This document shows positions 11,206 to 20,503 of a stretch of 64,000 bases of DNA, in pieces. The DNA comes from Sphagnum compactum (taxonomy: Eukaryota > Bryophyta > Sphagnopsida > Sphagnales). The notes beneath the pieces were generated by a model. The model was not told where the DNA came from. It was given only the letters and a program-made list of their open reading frames with translations, and ran no database searches. Position 1 is the first letter of the stretch. Every line of letters starts with the position of its first letter. The translations under genes and the position numbers were made by a program. The stretch covers positions 4,588,001 to 4,652,000 of the forward strand of contig OZ234497.1 of the NCBI GenBank assembly GCA_965153455.1, written 5' to 3'.

Positions 11206-12986
11206 CTGAAGGTAGTAAGCATGCTCCCAGACATCAATGCCAAGCAATGGCACAAGACCCTTTGCTACCAATGGATCCTGACAAAAAAAAAAAAACAGGC
11301 AACTATGTCAACAAAATGCCTCTCTTTTAATCATCTACCATATGACCTCAGTCAACTAAAGATTTGAGTGCAACTGCTGCTGTTCTTTCCAAATAAAGGA
11401 AAAAATTATCACAGTACCAATCAGGTTGTGGAGATTGAGAACTTCTTGATCGTTTGAAAAAAAAACTTGAAGATCTGTGTTGTCTTTAACAATTTCTTTG
11501 ATGAGGTTTAACACCTATGACAGGGTCCCTACCTTACAAAGGTGCCTCGGCATACTCATGTTCTGTTTTACACCTTCAGGGTTTCAGGACCATGTGAACA
11601 TAGAAACAGTGGACCTTGACTACTGAGATGGAAGCTCTACCTGATTGGCAGTTGTCTCTACTTTAAGCAGTTTTGAGTCCTTGATCAGTCCCAGCCACTG
11701 GTTGAAAAAAAACTCATCATCACACATCCCAAAAAAATTCCATCAGCCAAGAAAACTCAAGATGAAATTCAAAATCTGAGAACAAAGTATGCAAGGAGAT
11801 CAAAATTCCAACACACAGAGAGTAAACATTCCACCCAGCCAGAACCTTGAACTCCAGCCCCAGAAGCACTCAGTTTTGCTATCAGATTATCCAAGGATCC
11901 AAACTGTGACTCAATAGCTGATGCTAGATTTCCTTCTGGTGGCCCTCCTCCTCCCTCCTGCAAAATTTGCAGGAACTTCTGTCAAGGGTCATATTCAGCT
12001 TCCAGATTTTTGGCTCTCTGCCCATAGACAAGATGTTCCTGACGAAAGGTCAAGGTCTTTGGAAGTGCTTACTTTAGGGGGGTGCAAGATTATTCCAGAA
12101 GATACTGTGATTGATGTGGCCTGCACAAAAACCACAACCTATCAAAACTCTATTGTCAGTCACATTTCCTGAAACCTGAACACAACCTGATGGTGGAAGG
12201 AATTCCAGTGGGGGGAGAACTTTAAAAAAGCCTGAAGCTCTTTCACAGAAACATTTACCCACATAGAGTACCACTGCAAAGATTGTCCTCTGACAGTAAA
12301 AGGTACAGTCCTTCACAACAGAAAATGCTTGGGAGATAGAAAAGACTTAGTACATGCAACCACTGCAGATGCAGCTCACATCACATTACACCACACCGGA
12401 CACTTGATTGACATCAGTCAAAAAGGTTTCACAGAAAACAAACCCCAATTTGAGTCTTGGGTGCTCAACCTCAAGAAGAAATTTCCACAGAAAGGTACCT
12501 CACTGCATCACAGAAAGCGTAACCCCGATATCTAAACCCTAAACCTCCTCCACCTGACGCACTTGTTTCTACATCTACAAACCTAGAAAGCACAACCTTA
12601 ACAAGAGCTGATGATCATGGCACTATTGGATATTGAATCAGAATACAGAGATTGATTGAGACTGGATGAACCCCAAAAATTAAACCCGGTGCATTACCTC
12701 CGCCATTGAAGTTAATGGCAGACTGTAGAGCGACGATGGCTCGCGGATCCGAGGCGGTGGTCAGCTGCTCCAGAGCCTTGTTGAAGCCCGTTACATACGC
12801 CTGGTGATGCTTCTGGTGATGGAATAGCATGATCTCCGCGCTAATGACAGGCTCCAGGGCGTTCTAGTCGTAAGGGAGTTCCGGCAAAACCTCTTGCTGC
12901 ACGGCTGTTGACACCCCTCTCTTCCACAAATGGCTCGACATACGAGCCTGTGGGGAACTACCCATCTTCGTCAACAAGGCAGCCAT
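11206..12986 (-). pseudogene. Mitochondrial-type Mn superoxide dismutase pseudogene
   Basis: Mn-SOD converts superoxide to hydrogen peroxide and oxygen in mitochondria. Five exons are recognisable, with approximate edges: 12986 to about 12700, about 12120-12078, 11957-11832, 11697-11641 and 11277-11206. The N-terminus (MAALLTKMGSSPQ, then LWKRGVST) resembles a mitochondrial transit peptide and is followed by LPELPYD. Metal-ligand motifs survive: [10 protein letters not shown] in exon 1, INHSIFWNNLAP in exon 2 and [12 protein letters not shown] in exon 5. Lesions: TAG at 12866-12864 directly after PYD, where the family has an aromatic residue; a six-C run in exon 2 where five keep the frame and meet a GTAAGC donor; exon 3 ends GGCTGGGTG followed by GAATG instead of a GT donor; and no final exon was seen. 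Several independent lesions make a pseudogene the best reading. It is convergent with the B3 locus. Confidence 0.85.
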
Positions 12987-13027
12987 GTCTTCCAACAACC
13001 GAAATCCGATTTCAAAGCTCCGCAATT

Positions 13028-13060
13028 CCTCTCTCTCTCTCTCTCTCGCTCTCTCTCTCG
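13028..13060. repeat. CT/GA microsatellite upstream of the Mn-SOD copy
   Basis: Near-perfect (CT)n run interrupted by CG, reading (GA)n on the minus strand just upstream of the Mn-SOD ATG at 12986, so in its probable 5' untranslated region. A similar GA run sits just upstream of the exostosin gene. Confidence 0.8.
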
Positions 13061-16000
13061 CCAACAAGATCTGCAAGCCGCACACAGAGAAGCTTGTCTC
13101 CCGGAGATGAGCTTCCGTGCCTTTCGGGCAGACGGAAAAAAACTAATTCCAGTGTCGGGCAGGTCAAAGTGCACAGGCATACTTCTCTTCCCTTTACTTT
13201 CCAGGTGTGACTTTTTCTACTTTCCACGCGGCACTTTTTTGAGTTTAAACAAAAGAAAGCACGGAAGAAATTCTTTTTCATATTCTTTTTCTTTTAAGGA
13301 AACTTCTTTTGAGGAAAGCAAGTGTCTAGTTTCCCACTCACATATCCAAAGTAGCATCACCTAATATAATACGCTAGTTTCTAGCTTGGTTCAACAACAA
13401 GGTGCCTAATATTTAATTGCAATTTGTAGAGGAGAAGGGCCTGTACTCAGGTCCTTTTCCTACGTAAAGCCGAGCCGGGATTTGTTCACGTTTTTAGAAA
13501 TAGTGACAGGCTAGCTGGTACCTTCCACCGCAGAAGATCCCACTTGCTGAAAACAGGTTTCTTCAGGCAGGTAATGGAGCTGAAAATACAAAGGAAAAAT
13601 CCAGGCAGTGCTTGACGTCATTTACACCTTCAACAGAACAAATAATAATATTTGACAATTCAGCATTTTACTTTCTTAAAAATTCATGTAGTTCTCAAGA
13701 GTGTAATGAGTAATGAATAGTTTTCTATGTAAATTGATTAAAGGAAGGATTTGTCAATAAAAATTCCTTTTGCTATTTCAGGTTGTGGAGATTTTTTTTG
13801 GTTGTTTCTTTCAGAATTCACACTTTTTTCGAGAGTAGGGTTTTGAGAGATTATTATTATTATTATTATGAAATAGCGTAAAGGTGAATAAAAGAGGAAG
13901 GTTGTCAAAACTTCCCCCCCTTGCTGATTTTAGCCATGGGGAATTGTTTTGATTGTTATCCTTTTTTTGACAATGGTATTCATTAGCTTTTGTTTTTAAG
14001 AGAGCTTGATGGTTTTCATTTGTCAATGAGTTGTTTAAACCTTTCCCCCTTCAACCATGGAGAATTGTTTCGATTGCTTTTCTTTTTTTTAACATTGATG
14101 TTCTTTGGCATATGTACTCCCCATGACTAAAGTTGTTGTGTTTGTATTGTGTTATAATTGATGAAGGGGCTAGGAATTTCTTGTTGGAATACTAGTGTTG
14201 CAAAGTTTAATTCAAGGTTTAGATTTTATATGTTTATACCATCCTAAAGTGTTGCAATTGAGCACGTTTGAAAACTTGAAACATTTTGACATGCTCACAA
14301 AAATATGAAGCGCAAAGGATGTTGGTGAAAAACAAAATGGTTGGTTTCTCTTTTTCAAAAATCATTGCGAAACATAAAGATTCTCAAGCTAGTGAAGGAC
14401 CCCACCACTCTAATGGAAATATGATAGTAAAATTTGAATTCACAAGTGATTACACGGCAAGTTAAAGTTTATTCATATTTTCAAATATTTCAAAATGAAA
14501 TTCTTCACTAAAGTACACCTTTGATAAAAATTTCAGATGTTTGAGTATATTTTATAATCGATATGAATGCTTCTCATCCCCTATAATTTTAAAAATCATA
14601 GAAACCTCAAATTTTCAAAAAAACATTTGCAAGAATCAAGTATGGCTTGTAGGAAACATATGGCTTCATTGATTGAAAATAGAATGTGCAATTTTTATCT
14701 TGTTTACATTCATGTAGGAGAAGTGAACATGTAATATGAAGTTTGACTTTAAAGTTATAGGCTTTATACTTTAGGGGGTAAATTGTGACCCCCACATGTT
14801 CTGATAATAAACTTCACTCACATAAATTTAAAGCACAAAAGCACAATTAACCTTAGATCAAGAGTTGGGTTTGTGGCATTGGAGTCACCCTAGTTCAATT
14901 CCCAACACCAAGGGTTTTATGGCAATTCTTTTCAAAGAAAAACCTTTTATACTTTTACTTTTGGCACTTTAGAGAAAATTTGTGCACAAGTTTTTTTGTT
15001 TCCCATTATTACACTATATATTATAGAATTGCAAGCTTGTGGTAGATACATGAAGTCTTATGATAGACTTGGGGTGATCTTAAATTATGTTTTGACTATG
15101 TTTTTATGATCAATATTTAAAACCTCAAATGTTGGACATCAATAATAGGAAAGCTCGCTTTAAAGTTATTGATATATTTATGAACAAACATTTTTTCTAG
15201 AGAGGTCATGTGAAAGACAATTGGCTCATTAATGATTACATGAAGACACAAAAAAAATGTGAATGACAAGCCAAAAGGGTGAACCAAAATCGAATGTTCT
15301 ATTACCATATATGTCTACCTAATACAAAATTAGGTTGAAATTAAATTAAATGAAAAGTTCCTAATATACATCCTAGAATTATGCTTAATTTACAAAAATA
15401 TGCATAGTCATTGCCTAGTTTCTCAAAAACTTCAGTGAAATGATTTTCATTTCAATAGATCCTTCTACAACATTTGAAAAAATGAAAATCCTTAATAAAT
15501 AACTATTATTCAAAACAAAAGACATGAACTAGTACACATACACACCTTAAGTATGAGCCATAAAACAATAGGGAGTGTCAAACATGTGTGTATCTTAATG
15601 AAGATTAACGTTAATGGGAAATCAACATTGATTATTAAGTGTGCAAGTGGTTGGTTTAGAACATTTCTTATGAAATTAGTGCTTATTCAGAAAACGACCT
15701 TGGGGAGGTAGTTTTTATAGATTAACATTAATCTCTTGGAGCATCTTCTTACATTTTATCTCACGTTACACCTTTTTGACATAAGCTATAACAGGTGGTA
15801 GAAAGGACATCAAAGTTAAATGGAAAATGATCTTCTTTCATTAGTTCCTTTCAAATTAATGTTGATTGTAATAAGCCATGATTTCAGAAACATAAAGAAA
15901 GGTTTGCATCTTTACAAAGAAATAATATCATATGGACACAACTTTTAAAAACAAAGGAGAAAGACCTCAAGGGGTTTAAAAAGTCATACACAACAAAGAA

Positions 16001-16092
16001 CGCAATAATTTTACACTTTCAACCTTGTCTTCCAGGCAAATACATGGAATGTAGAAGGAACAAAAGCTTAATTCATGCTAGCCCATAGTTCT
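13061..16092. other. AT-rich intergenic DNA, no gene seen
   Basis: Strongly AT-rich with short open frames only. An (ATT)n run lies at about 13850-13870. The motif 'ccatgg(g/a)gaattgtttcgattg' occurs twice, near 13935 and 14058, a short degenerate duplication. No protein motif, RNA gene or transposon terminus was recognised. Confidence 0.5.
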
Positions 16093-16097
16093 TCTTC
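16093..16097 (+). repeat. Left target-site duplication (TCTTC)
   Basis: TCTTC immediately precedes the TG of the 5' LTR and is repeated exactly after the CA of the 3' LTR at 22285-22289. A 5-bp duplication is normal for Ty3/gypsy integrases. Confidence 0.9.
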
Positions 16098-16250
16098 TGT
16101 CATGGCCTAGGATATTTTGGGATACTTTTGGCAATGTCATGTCCTAGGATATTTTGGGATACTTTTGGCAATATCATGGCCTAGGATATTTTGGGATACT
16201 TTTGGCAATATCATGGTCTAGGATATTTTGGGACTAGTATGGCTCAGGGT

Positions 16251-16258
16251 TATAAAAG
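16251..16258 (+). promoter_or_regulatory. TATA box of the retrotransposon promoter
   Basis: TATAAAAG in the 5' LTR, identical in the 3' LTR at 22171. Plant transcripts usually start 25-35 nt downstream, which places the predicted start near A16284 (context tttA), exactly the first base of the segment complementary to the primer-binding region. Confidence 0.75.
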
Positions 16259-16283
16259 GAGATAGTCTGGGGAACAACCTTTT

Positions 16284-16293
16284 AGCAGATCAA
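16284..16293 (+). promoter_or_regulatory. Predicted transcript 5' end / self-primer segment
   Basis: AGCAGATCAA lies 33 nt after the first T of the TATA box and is the perfect reverse complement of 16367-16376. It runs into a small hairpin (ATCAAC-acca-GTTGAT, 16288-16303). In Tf1-type elements the first bases of the mRNA fold back as primer. The role here is inferred. Confidence 0.6.
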
Positions 16294-16309
16294 CACCAGT
16301 TGATGGATC

Positions 16310-16315
16310 AATAAA
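16310..16315 (+). terminator. Polyadenylation signal AATAAA in the LTR
   Basis: AATAAA followed by a T/G-rich stretch (gcttgtcttgtcttg), a normal polyadenylation context. The same signal is at 22230 in the 3' LTR, where it would act on the element transcript. Confidence 0.65.
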
Positions 16316-16364
16316 GCTTGTCTTGTCTTGTAATTCTCCACTTGTTTGTAGTCGGTCCATAACA

Positions 16365-16378
16365 GTTTGATCTGCTCC
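16365..16378 (+). promoter_or_regulatory. Primer-binding region, probably self-primed
   Basis: The bases directly after the 5' LTR (gtTTGATCTGCTcc) contain no TGG-initiated tRNA complement such as the initiator-Met type common in plant elements. Instead 16367-16376 is perfectly complementary to AGCAGATCAA at the predicted RNA 5' end. Confidence 0.6.
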
Positions 16379-16504
16379 TTCTTCTTGTTTGTTTGTTTTG
16401 TTGTTTCAGTAAGTAGCTAGAGGTATATTGGAGTGAAACTTGGAAAGGTTATAGAAGACTATAGGACGCTTCTACTCTCAAAGTTTCAAAAGAAAAGGAT
16501 ATGT

Positions 16505-17312
16505 TTTGAGAGAGATCCAAGCATCTGAAGTTTCAAGTGCAGATCTGGTTTTTTGGTCATATCTCCTTTGTGTAAGCTTTTCTGGATCTGTAACTTTGTG
16601 ATCTTATAGATCATATAGGAATATATGTGTGAGAGAAATTTCATGTCATTTGGACTTGTATTGAGAGAGATTCAAGCATCTGAAGTTTCAAATGCAGATC
16701 TGGTTTTTTGGTCATATCTCCTTTGTGTAAGCTTTTTTGGGTCTGTAACTCTGTGATCTTATAGATCATATAGGAATATATGTGTGAGAGAAATTTCATG
16801 TCATTTGGACTTGTATTGAGAGAGATTCAAGCATCTGAAGTTTCAAGTGCAGATCTGGTTTTTTGGTCATATCTCCTTTGTGTAAGCTTTTTTGGGTCTG
16901 TAACTTTGTGATCTTATAGATCATATAGGAATATATGTGTGAGAGAAATTTCATGTCATTTAAACTTGTATTGAGAGAGATCCAAGCATCTGAAGTTTCA
17001 AGTGCAGATCTGGTTTTTTGGTCATATCTCCTTTGTGTAAGCTTTTTTGGGTCTGTAACTTTGTGATCTTATAGATCATATAGGAATATATGTGTGGGAG
17101 AAATTTCATGTCATTTGGACTTGTATTGAGAGAGATCCAAGCATCTGAAGTTTCAAGTGCAGATCTGGTTTTTTGGTCATATCTCCTTTGTTTAAGTTTT
17201 TTTCGGTCTGTAACTTTGTGATCTTATAGATCATATAGGAATATATGTGTGAGAGAAATTTCATTTCATTTGGACTTGTATTGAGAGAGATCCAAGCATC
17301 TGAAGTTTCAAG
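16505..17312 (+). repeat. 155-bp tandem array in the retrotransposon leader
   Basis: The phrase aagcatctgaagtttcaa recurs at 16519, 16674, 16829, 16984, 17139 and 17294, each exactly 155 bp apart: five full units plus a partial. Units are nearly identical and each carries gcagatctggttttttggtc and atcttatagatcatatagga. The array fills the untranslated leader and ends about 40 bp before the gag ATG. Confidence 0.95.
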
Positions 17313-17351
17313 TTTGAAGATTGAAAGCGCAAAAGTGTGAGAACTACCACC

Positions 17352-18326
17352 ATGGACAACTCAGAATCCAACATCGATCTCACTCAAATCCTCGCCGCCC
17401 TTCAACACCTTCAACAAGAAAATGCCGTGCTTAGAGACTCGGTGACCCACCTACAGAATCAGCCACCACCTCCTGCCCCAGTACTTCCTGCTCTTGCAAT
17501 GGCCGCCCAAGAACCCAAGATCAGTCTGCCAGAAAAGTTTGATGGAACGCGCCTCAAATTTCGAGGCTTTGTTAGCCATGTACGCCTGATCATGCAACTA
17601 CACCCCCGTCGTTATTTTGATGACACCACTCGTGTAGGATTTGTTGGAACCCTACTCACTGGGACAGCTGCAGCATGGTTTGCTCCCATCCTGGAAACAT
17701 CATCCCCTCTTCTACAAGATTTCAACGCCTTTATGGCGGAATTTGAAGCAGTATTTGGGGACAGTGATAAGGCCAGGACTTCAGCCAACAAGCTGCGTCG
17801 CCTCCAGCAAGGGACACGTTCGGCCATCGTCTACGCTTCAGAATTCAGGCAGCTTGCCTGTGATGTCAATTGGGGAGAAGCTGCCTTGATTGATCAGTTT
17901 CGCTGTGGGCTTCGTGATGATGTTCAAGATCTTTTGTTGACACTCGCAGACCCTTCTTCCTTCAGTGAAGCCATCACCCAGGCAATTCGGTGCGATAATC
18001 GTCTGTTCGAACGTCGCCAGGAAAAGAAAGTCACCTCCAACGCCCAGCTTTGGAACAGTCGGCCTATTACGCTCCCCTTAGTTCCCCAAACAACACCAGT
18101 TGCCCGACCTGCCTCTTTTGGACCTGCTCCGATGCAGATCGACACAGCTAAGTTTAAATCTTTGACAGAAGCCGAGAAACTTCGCCGAAGGACAAACAAT
18201 CTATGTCTTTACTGTGGCAACCCAGGGCATATAGCTCGTCAATGCCCTCAAAAGCTTGTCAAACTTCAGGTACAAGCTGTGGAAACTCCCCAGGAGTTGG
18301 AAAACAAGAACATCCAGTCACAGTAG
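17352..18326 (+). CDS. gag: Gag polyprotein of the chromovirus
   Basis: Gag forms the virus-like particle and packages element RNA. The ATG at 17352 is chosen because it has a strong context (ccaccATGG) and is the first ATG of the frame; the product is 324 residues. Residues 1-40 look coiled-coil-like (TQILAALQHLQQENAVLRDS), followed by a Pro-rich linker. The central part has the retrotransposon gag pattern (KFDGTRLKFRGFV, GTAAAWFAPILE). A CCHC zinc knuckle, CLYCGNPGHIARQC, lies near residue 290. The gag stop (18324-18326) lies inside the pol frame, which is in the -1 phase, so pol may be expressed by -1 frameshifting or by starting at the ATG at 18203. No classic slippery heptamer was obvious. 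The frame is intact. Confidence 0.9.
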   Translation: MDNSESNIDLTQILAALQHLQQENAVLRDSVTHLQNQPPPPAPVLPALAMAAQEPKISLPEKFDGTRLKFRGFVSHVRLIMQLHPRRYFDDTTRVGFVGTLLTGTAAAWFAPILETSSPLLQDFNAFMAEFEAVFGDSDKARTSANKLRRLQQGTRSAIVYASEFRQLACDVNWGEAALIDQFRCGLRDDVQDLLLTLADPSSFSEAITQAIRCDNRLFERRQEKKVTSNAQLWNSRPITLPLVPQTTPVARPASFGPAPMQIDTAKFKSLTEAEKLRRRTNNLCLYCGNPGHIARQCPQKLVKLQVQAVETPQELENKNIQSQ

Positions 18327-20503
18327 GAGCCGTGCGACTGGATCTCACCCAACACCACCTTTGCAAAGGCTCCTGTTCCGCTGTTGGTCCCAGTCCCAGT
18401 TTCATTCAGTATGTGGACATCATTCGTATTCCAGAAGACATACCACAAGTGTCAGCTTTGGTGGATTCCGGCGCCACCTCTTCTTTCATCGACCAAACAT
18501 TTGTCGTCCAACACAACATCCCTGTGGTCAAGAAGTCAACCCCTGTTCCGGTAGAGGTTATTGATGGGAGAACCATTGCTTCTGGTGCAATCACACACGA
18601 GACAACCCCTCTAGAACTCTGTATCGGCAAGCACACGGAGAAGATTGTTCTCAACATCATTTCCACCCCTCACCATCCCATCATCCTTGGTCTGCCTTGG
18701 CTAGAAGCACACAACCCTATCATTGATTGGCGATCTAGAACCCTCACCTTCAGCGCACAACGATGCACCTCTCAAGAACCCCACGCTCAGAAAAACACTT
18801 TGTCCAGTCCTGCCAAGAACCCTGTGGTCGAGAACCCAAAGAGGGTCGGAACCAATTCCAGTTTTATCAAGTCTGTTATGTCAAATCCTGCAGTCAAGAA
18901 CCCCCGATTGGTCAGAACGAAACCTTGTCCTGTCAAGAATCTTGTCAAAAATTCTGCCCAGAAAACCAACCCTGTCCAGATCTTCGTTGATAGAGCTGTC
19001 CCTTTCTATCGGGCTGCTAAGAATCTTCAAGTCTTCGCCATCCATGTCAACCCAGCCAACACCACAAACCCCCAATCGGAACCAACACCTGTCAAACTTC
19101 CCAAGAAGTACAAGGACTTTGTTGATGTTTTTGAAAAGATTAATGCTGATCAGCTCCCCGCCCATAGTCCATATGACTGCCCGATTGATCTAGAAGGACA
19201 CTCACCACCCTTTGGTCCTATCTATGGCCTATCGGAACCGGAACTCCAAGCCCTGCGTGATTACCTTACTGAAAATCTTGCCAAGGGGTTCATTCAGCAT
19301 TCCAAGTCTCCAGCTGGCGCCCCAATTTTGTTTGTCAAGAAGAAGGATGGCTCCCTTCGACTTTGTGTGGATTATCGTGGACTCAACAAGATAACCAAAA
19401 AGAATCGATATCCTTTGCCCTTGATTTCAGGTCTCCTAGATCGACTACGTACCGGGAAGATCTTCACCAAGCTTGACCTCCGTGGAGCCTACAACTTACT
19501 CAGGATTCGCCCTGGTGATGAATGGAAGACAGCTTTCCGCACACGCTATGGCCACTTCGAATACACGGTCATGCCCTTCGGCCTCACCAATGCACCTGCA
19601 GTCTTTCAGCATCTGATGAATGATATCTTCCGGGATTACATGGACGAATTTGTCGTGGTCTATTTGGATGACATTTTAATCTTTTCCAAGGACCAGGAAA
19701 CCCACGACAAACATGTACGATTGGTGCTTGCGACGCTGCGGGAGCATGGCTTATACGCCAAGTTGGAAAAATGTGAATTTGACAAATCTTCAGTGGCGTT
19801 CCTCGGCTACGTGATCTCTCCAGATGGCATTTTCATGGACAAGTCAAAGGTCGAGACCATCCAGTGTTGGGCTACTCCATCCTCGGTCAAGGACGTTCAA
19901 CGCTTCCTAGGGTTTGCCAACTTCTATCGTCGGTTTATCAAAGGCTACTCCAAGATCACAACACCGTTAATAACCCTGACTTGCAAAGACAAGCCCTTCT
20001 CGTGGAATCCAACGGCCCAGGCTGCTTTTGATACTCTCAAGATGGCATTCACCTCTGCACCCATCCTGATACATCCCGATCCTGCCAAGCCATTCATTGT
20101 GGGAACGGACGCTTCAGATTTTGCCTTGGGAGCTATTCTATCTCAATTTGGAATAGATGGGTTGCTGCATCCAGTTGCTTTCTATTCACGGAAGTTAACC
20201 AGTGCCGAAATCAACTACCAGGTCTACGATAAGGAACTCCTGGCAATCATCACGGCATTCGAGCAGTGGAGACCGTATCTTACCGGAGCTCAACATCGAG
20301 TCCAAAATCTGACAGATCACAAGAATCTCCTTTATTTCACAACTACTCGGACCTTAAATCGTCGCCAGGCACGCTGGTCTATCTTCCTAGCTGATTTCGA
20401 CTTTGAGATTCAGTATCAACCCGGCACCCAGCAAGGGAAAGCTGACGCGCTATCTCGTCGTTCAGAATATGAACTTCGAGCGGGGGATGAGGCCTACGGC
20501 TAG
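18203..20503 (+). CDS. pol: Pol part 1: protease, reverse transcriptase, RNase H
   Basis: Copies element RNA into DNA. The frame overlaps gag by 124 bases in the -1 phase and has an ATG at 18203. Domains in order: aspartic protease with DSGATSSFID (about residue 90); reverse transcriptase from about residue 330, with FVKKKDGSLRLCVDYRGLN, the Ty3-style YLDDILIF catalytic box and FLGFANFYRRFI; RNase H with VGTDASDFALGAILSQ and LTDHKNLLYF, ending near KADALSRRSE. The frame closes with TAG at 20501-20503 (ggc TAG cag), but the same frame is open again at once through integrase. The stop is therefore either one nonsense mutation or a readthrough point; TAG-CAG matches only the CAR part of the known leaky UAG-CAR-YYA context, so mutation is more likely. 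Confidence 0.93.
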   Translation: MSLLWQPRAYSSSMPSKACQTSGTSCGNSPGVGKQEHPVTVGAVRLDLTQHHLCKGSCSAVGPSPSFIQYVDIIRIPEDIPQVSALVDSGATSSFIDQTFVVQHNIPVVKKSTPVPVEVIDGRTIASGAITHETTPLELCIGKHTEKIVLNIISTPHHPIILGLPWLEAHNPIIDWRSRTLTFSAQRCTSQEPHAQKNTLSSPAKNPVVENPKRVGTNSSFIKSVMSNPAVKNPRLVRTKPCPVKNLVKNSAQKTNPVQIFVDRAVPFYRAAKNLQVFAIHVNPANTTNPQSEPTPVKLPKKYKDFVDVFEKINADQLPAHSPYDCPIDLEGHSPPFGPIYGLSEPELQALRDYLTENLAKGFIQHSKSPAGAPILFVKKKDGSLRLCVDYRGLNKITKKNRYPLPLISGLLDRLRTGKIFTKLDLRGAYNLLRIRPGDEWKTAFRTRYGHFEYTVMPFGLTNAPAVFQHLMNDIFRDYMDEFVVVYLDDILIFSKDQETHDKHVRLVLATLREHGLYAKLEKCEFDKSSVAFLGYVISPDGIFMDKSKVETIQCWATPSSVKDVQRFLGFANFYRRFIKGYSKITTPLITLTCKDKPFSWNPTAQAAFDTLKMAFTSAPILIHPDPAKPFIVGTDASDFALGAILSQFGIDGLLHPVAFYSRKLTSAEINYQVYDKELLAIITAFEQWRPYLTGAQHRVQNLTDHKNLLYFTTTRTLNRRQARWSIFLADFDFEIQYQPGTQQGKADALSRRSEYELRAGDEAYG

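Larger units (their letters stand above)
16098..16364 (+). repeat. 5' LTR (267 bp)
   Basis: Starts TGTCATGG and ends CCATAACA. The U3-like part is made of 37-bp direct repeats (ctaggatattttgggatact...): three full units plus a partial, against two full plus a partial in the 3' LTR, which explains the 37-bp length difference. A TATA box and a polyadenylation signal lie in the second half. Confidence 0.95.

Noticed and set aside
16428-16450. Alternative tRNA primer-binding site at 'tggagtgaaacttgg'
   Set aside because: It lies about 65 nt from the LTR edge, whereas primer-binding sites adjoin the LTR, and it does not resemble a common tRNA 3' end.
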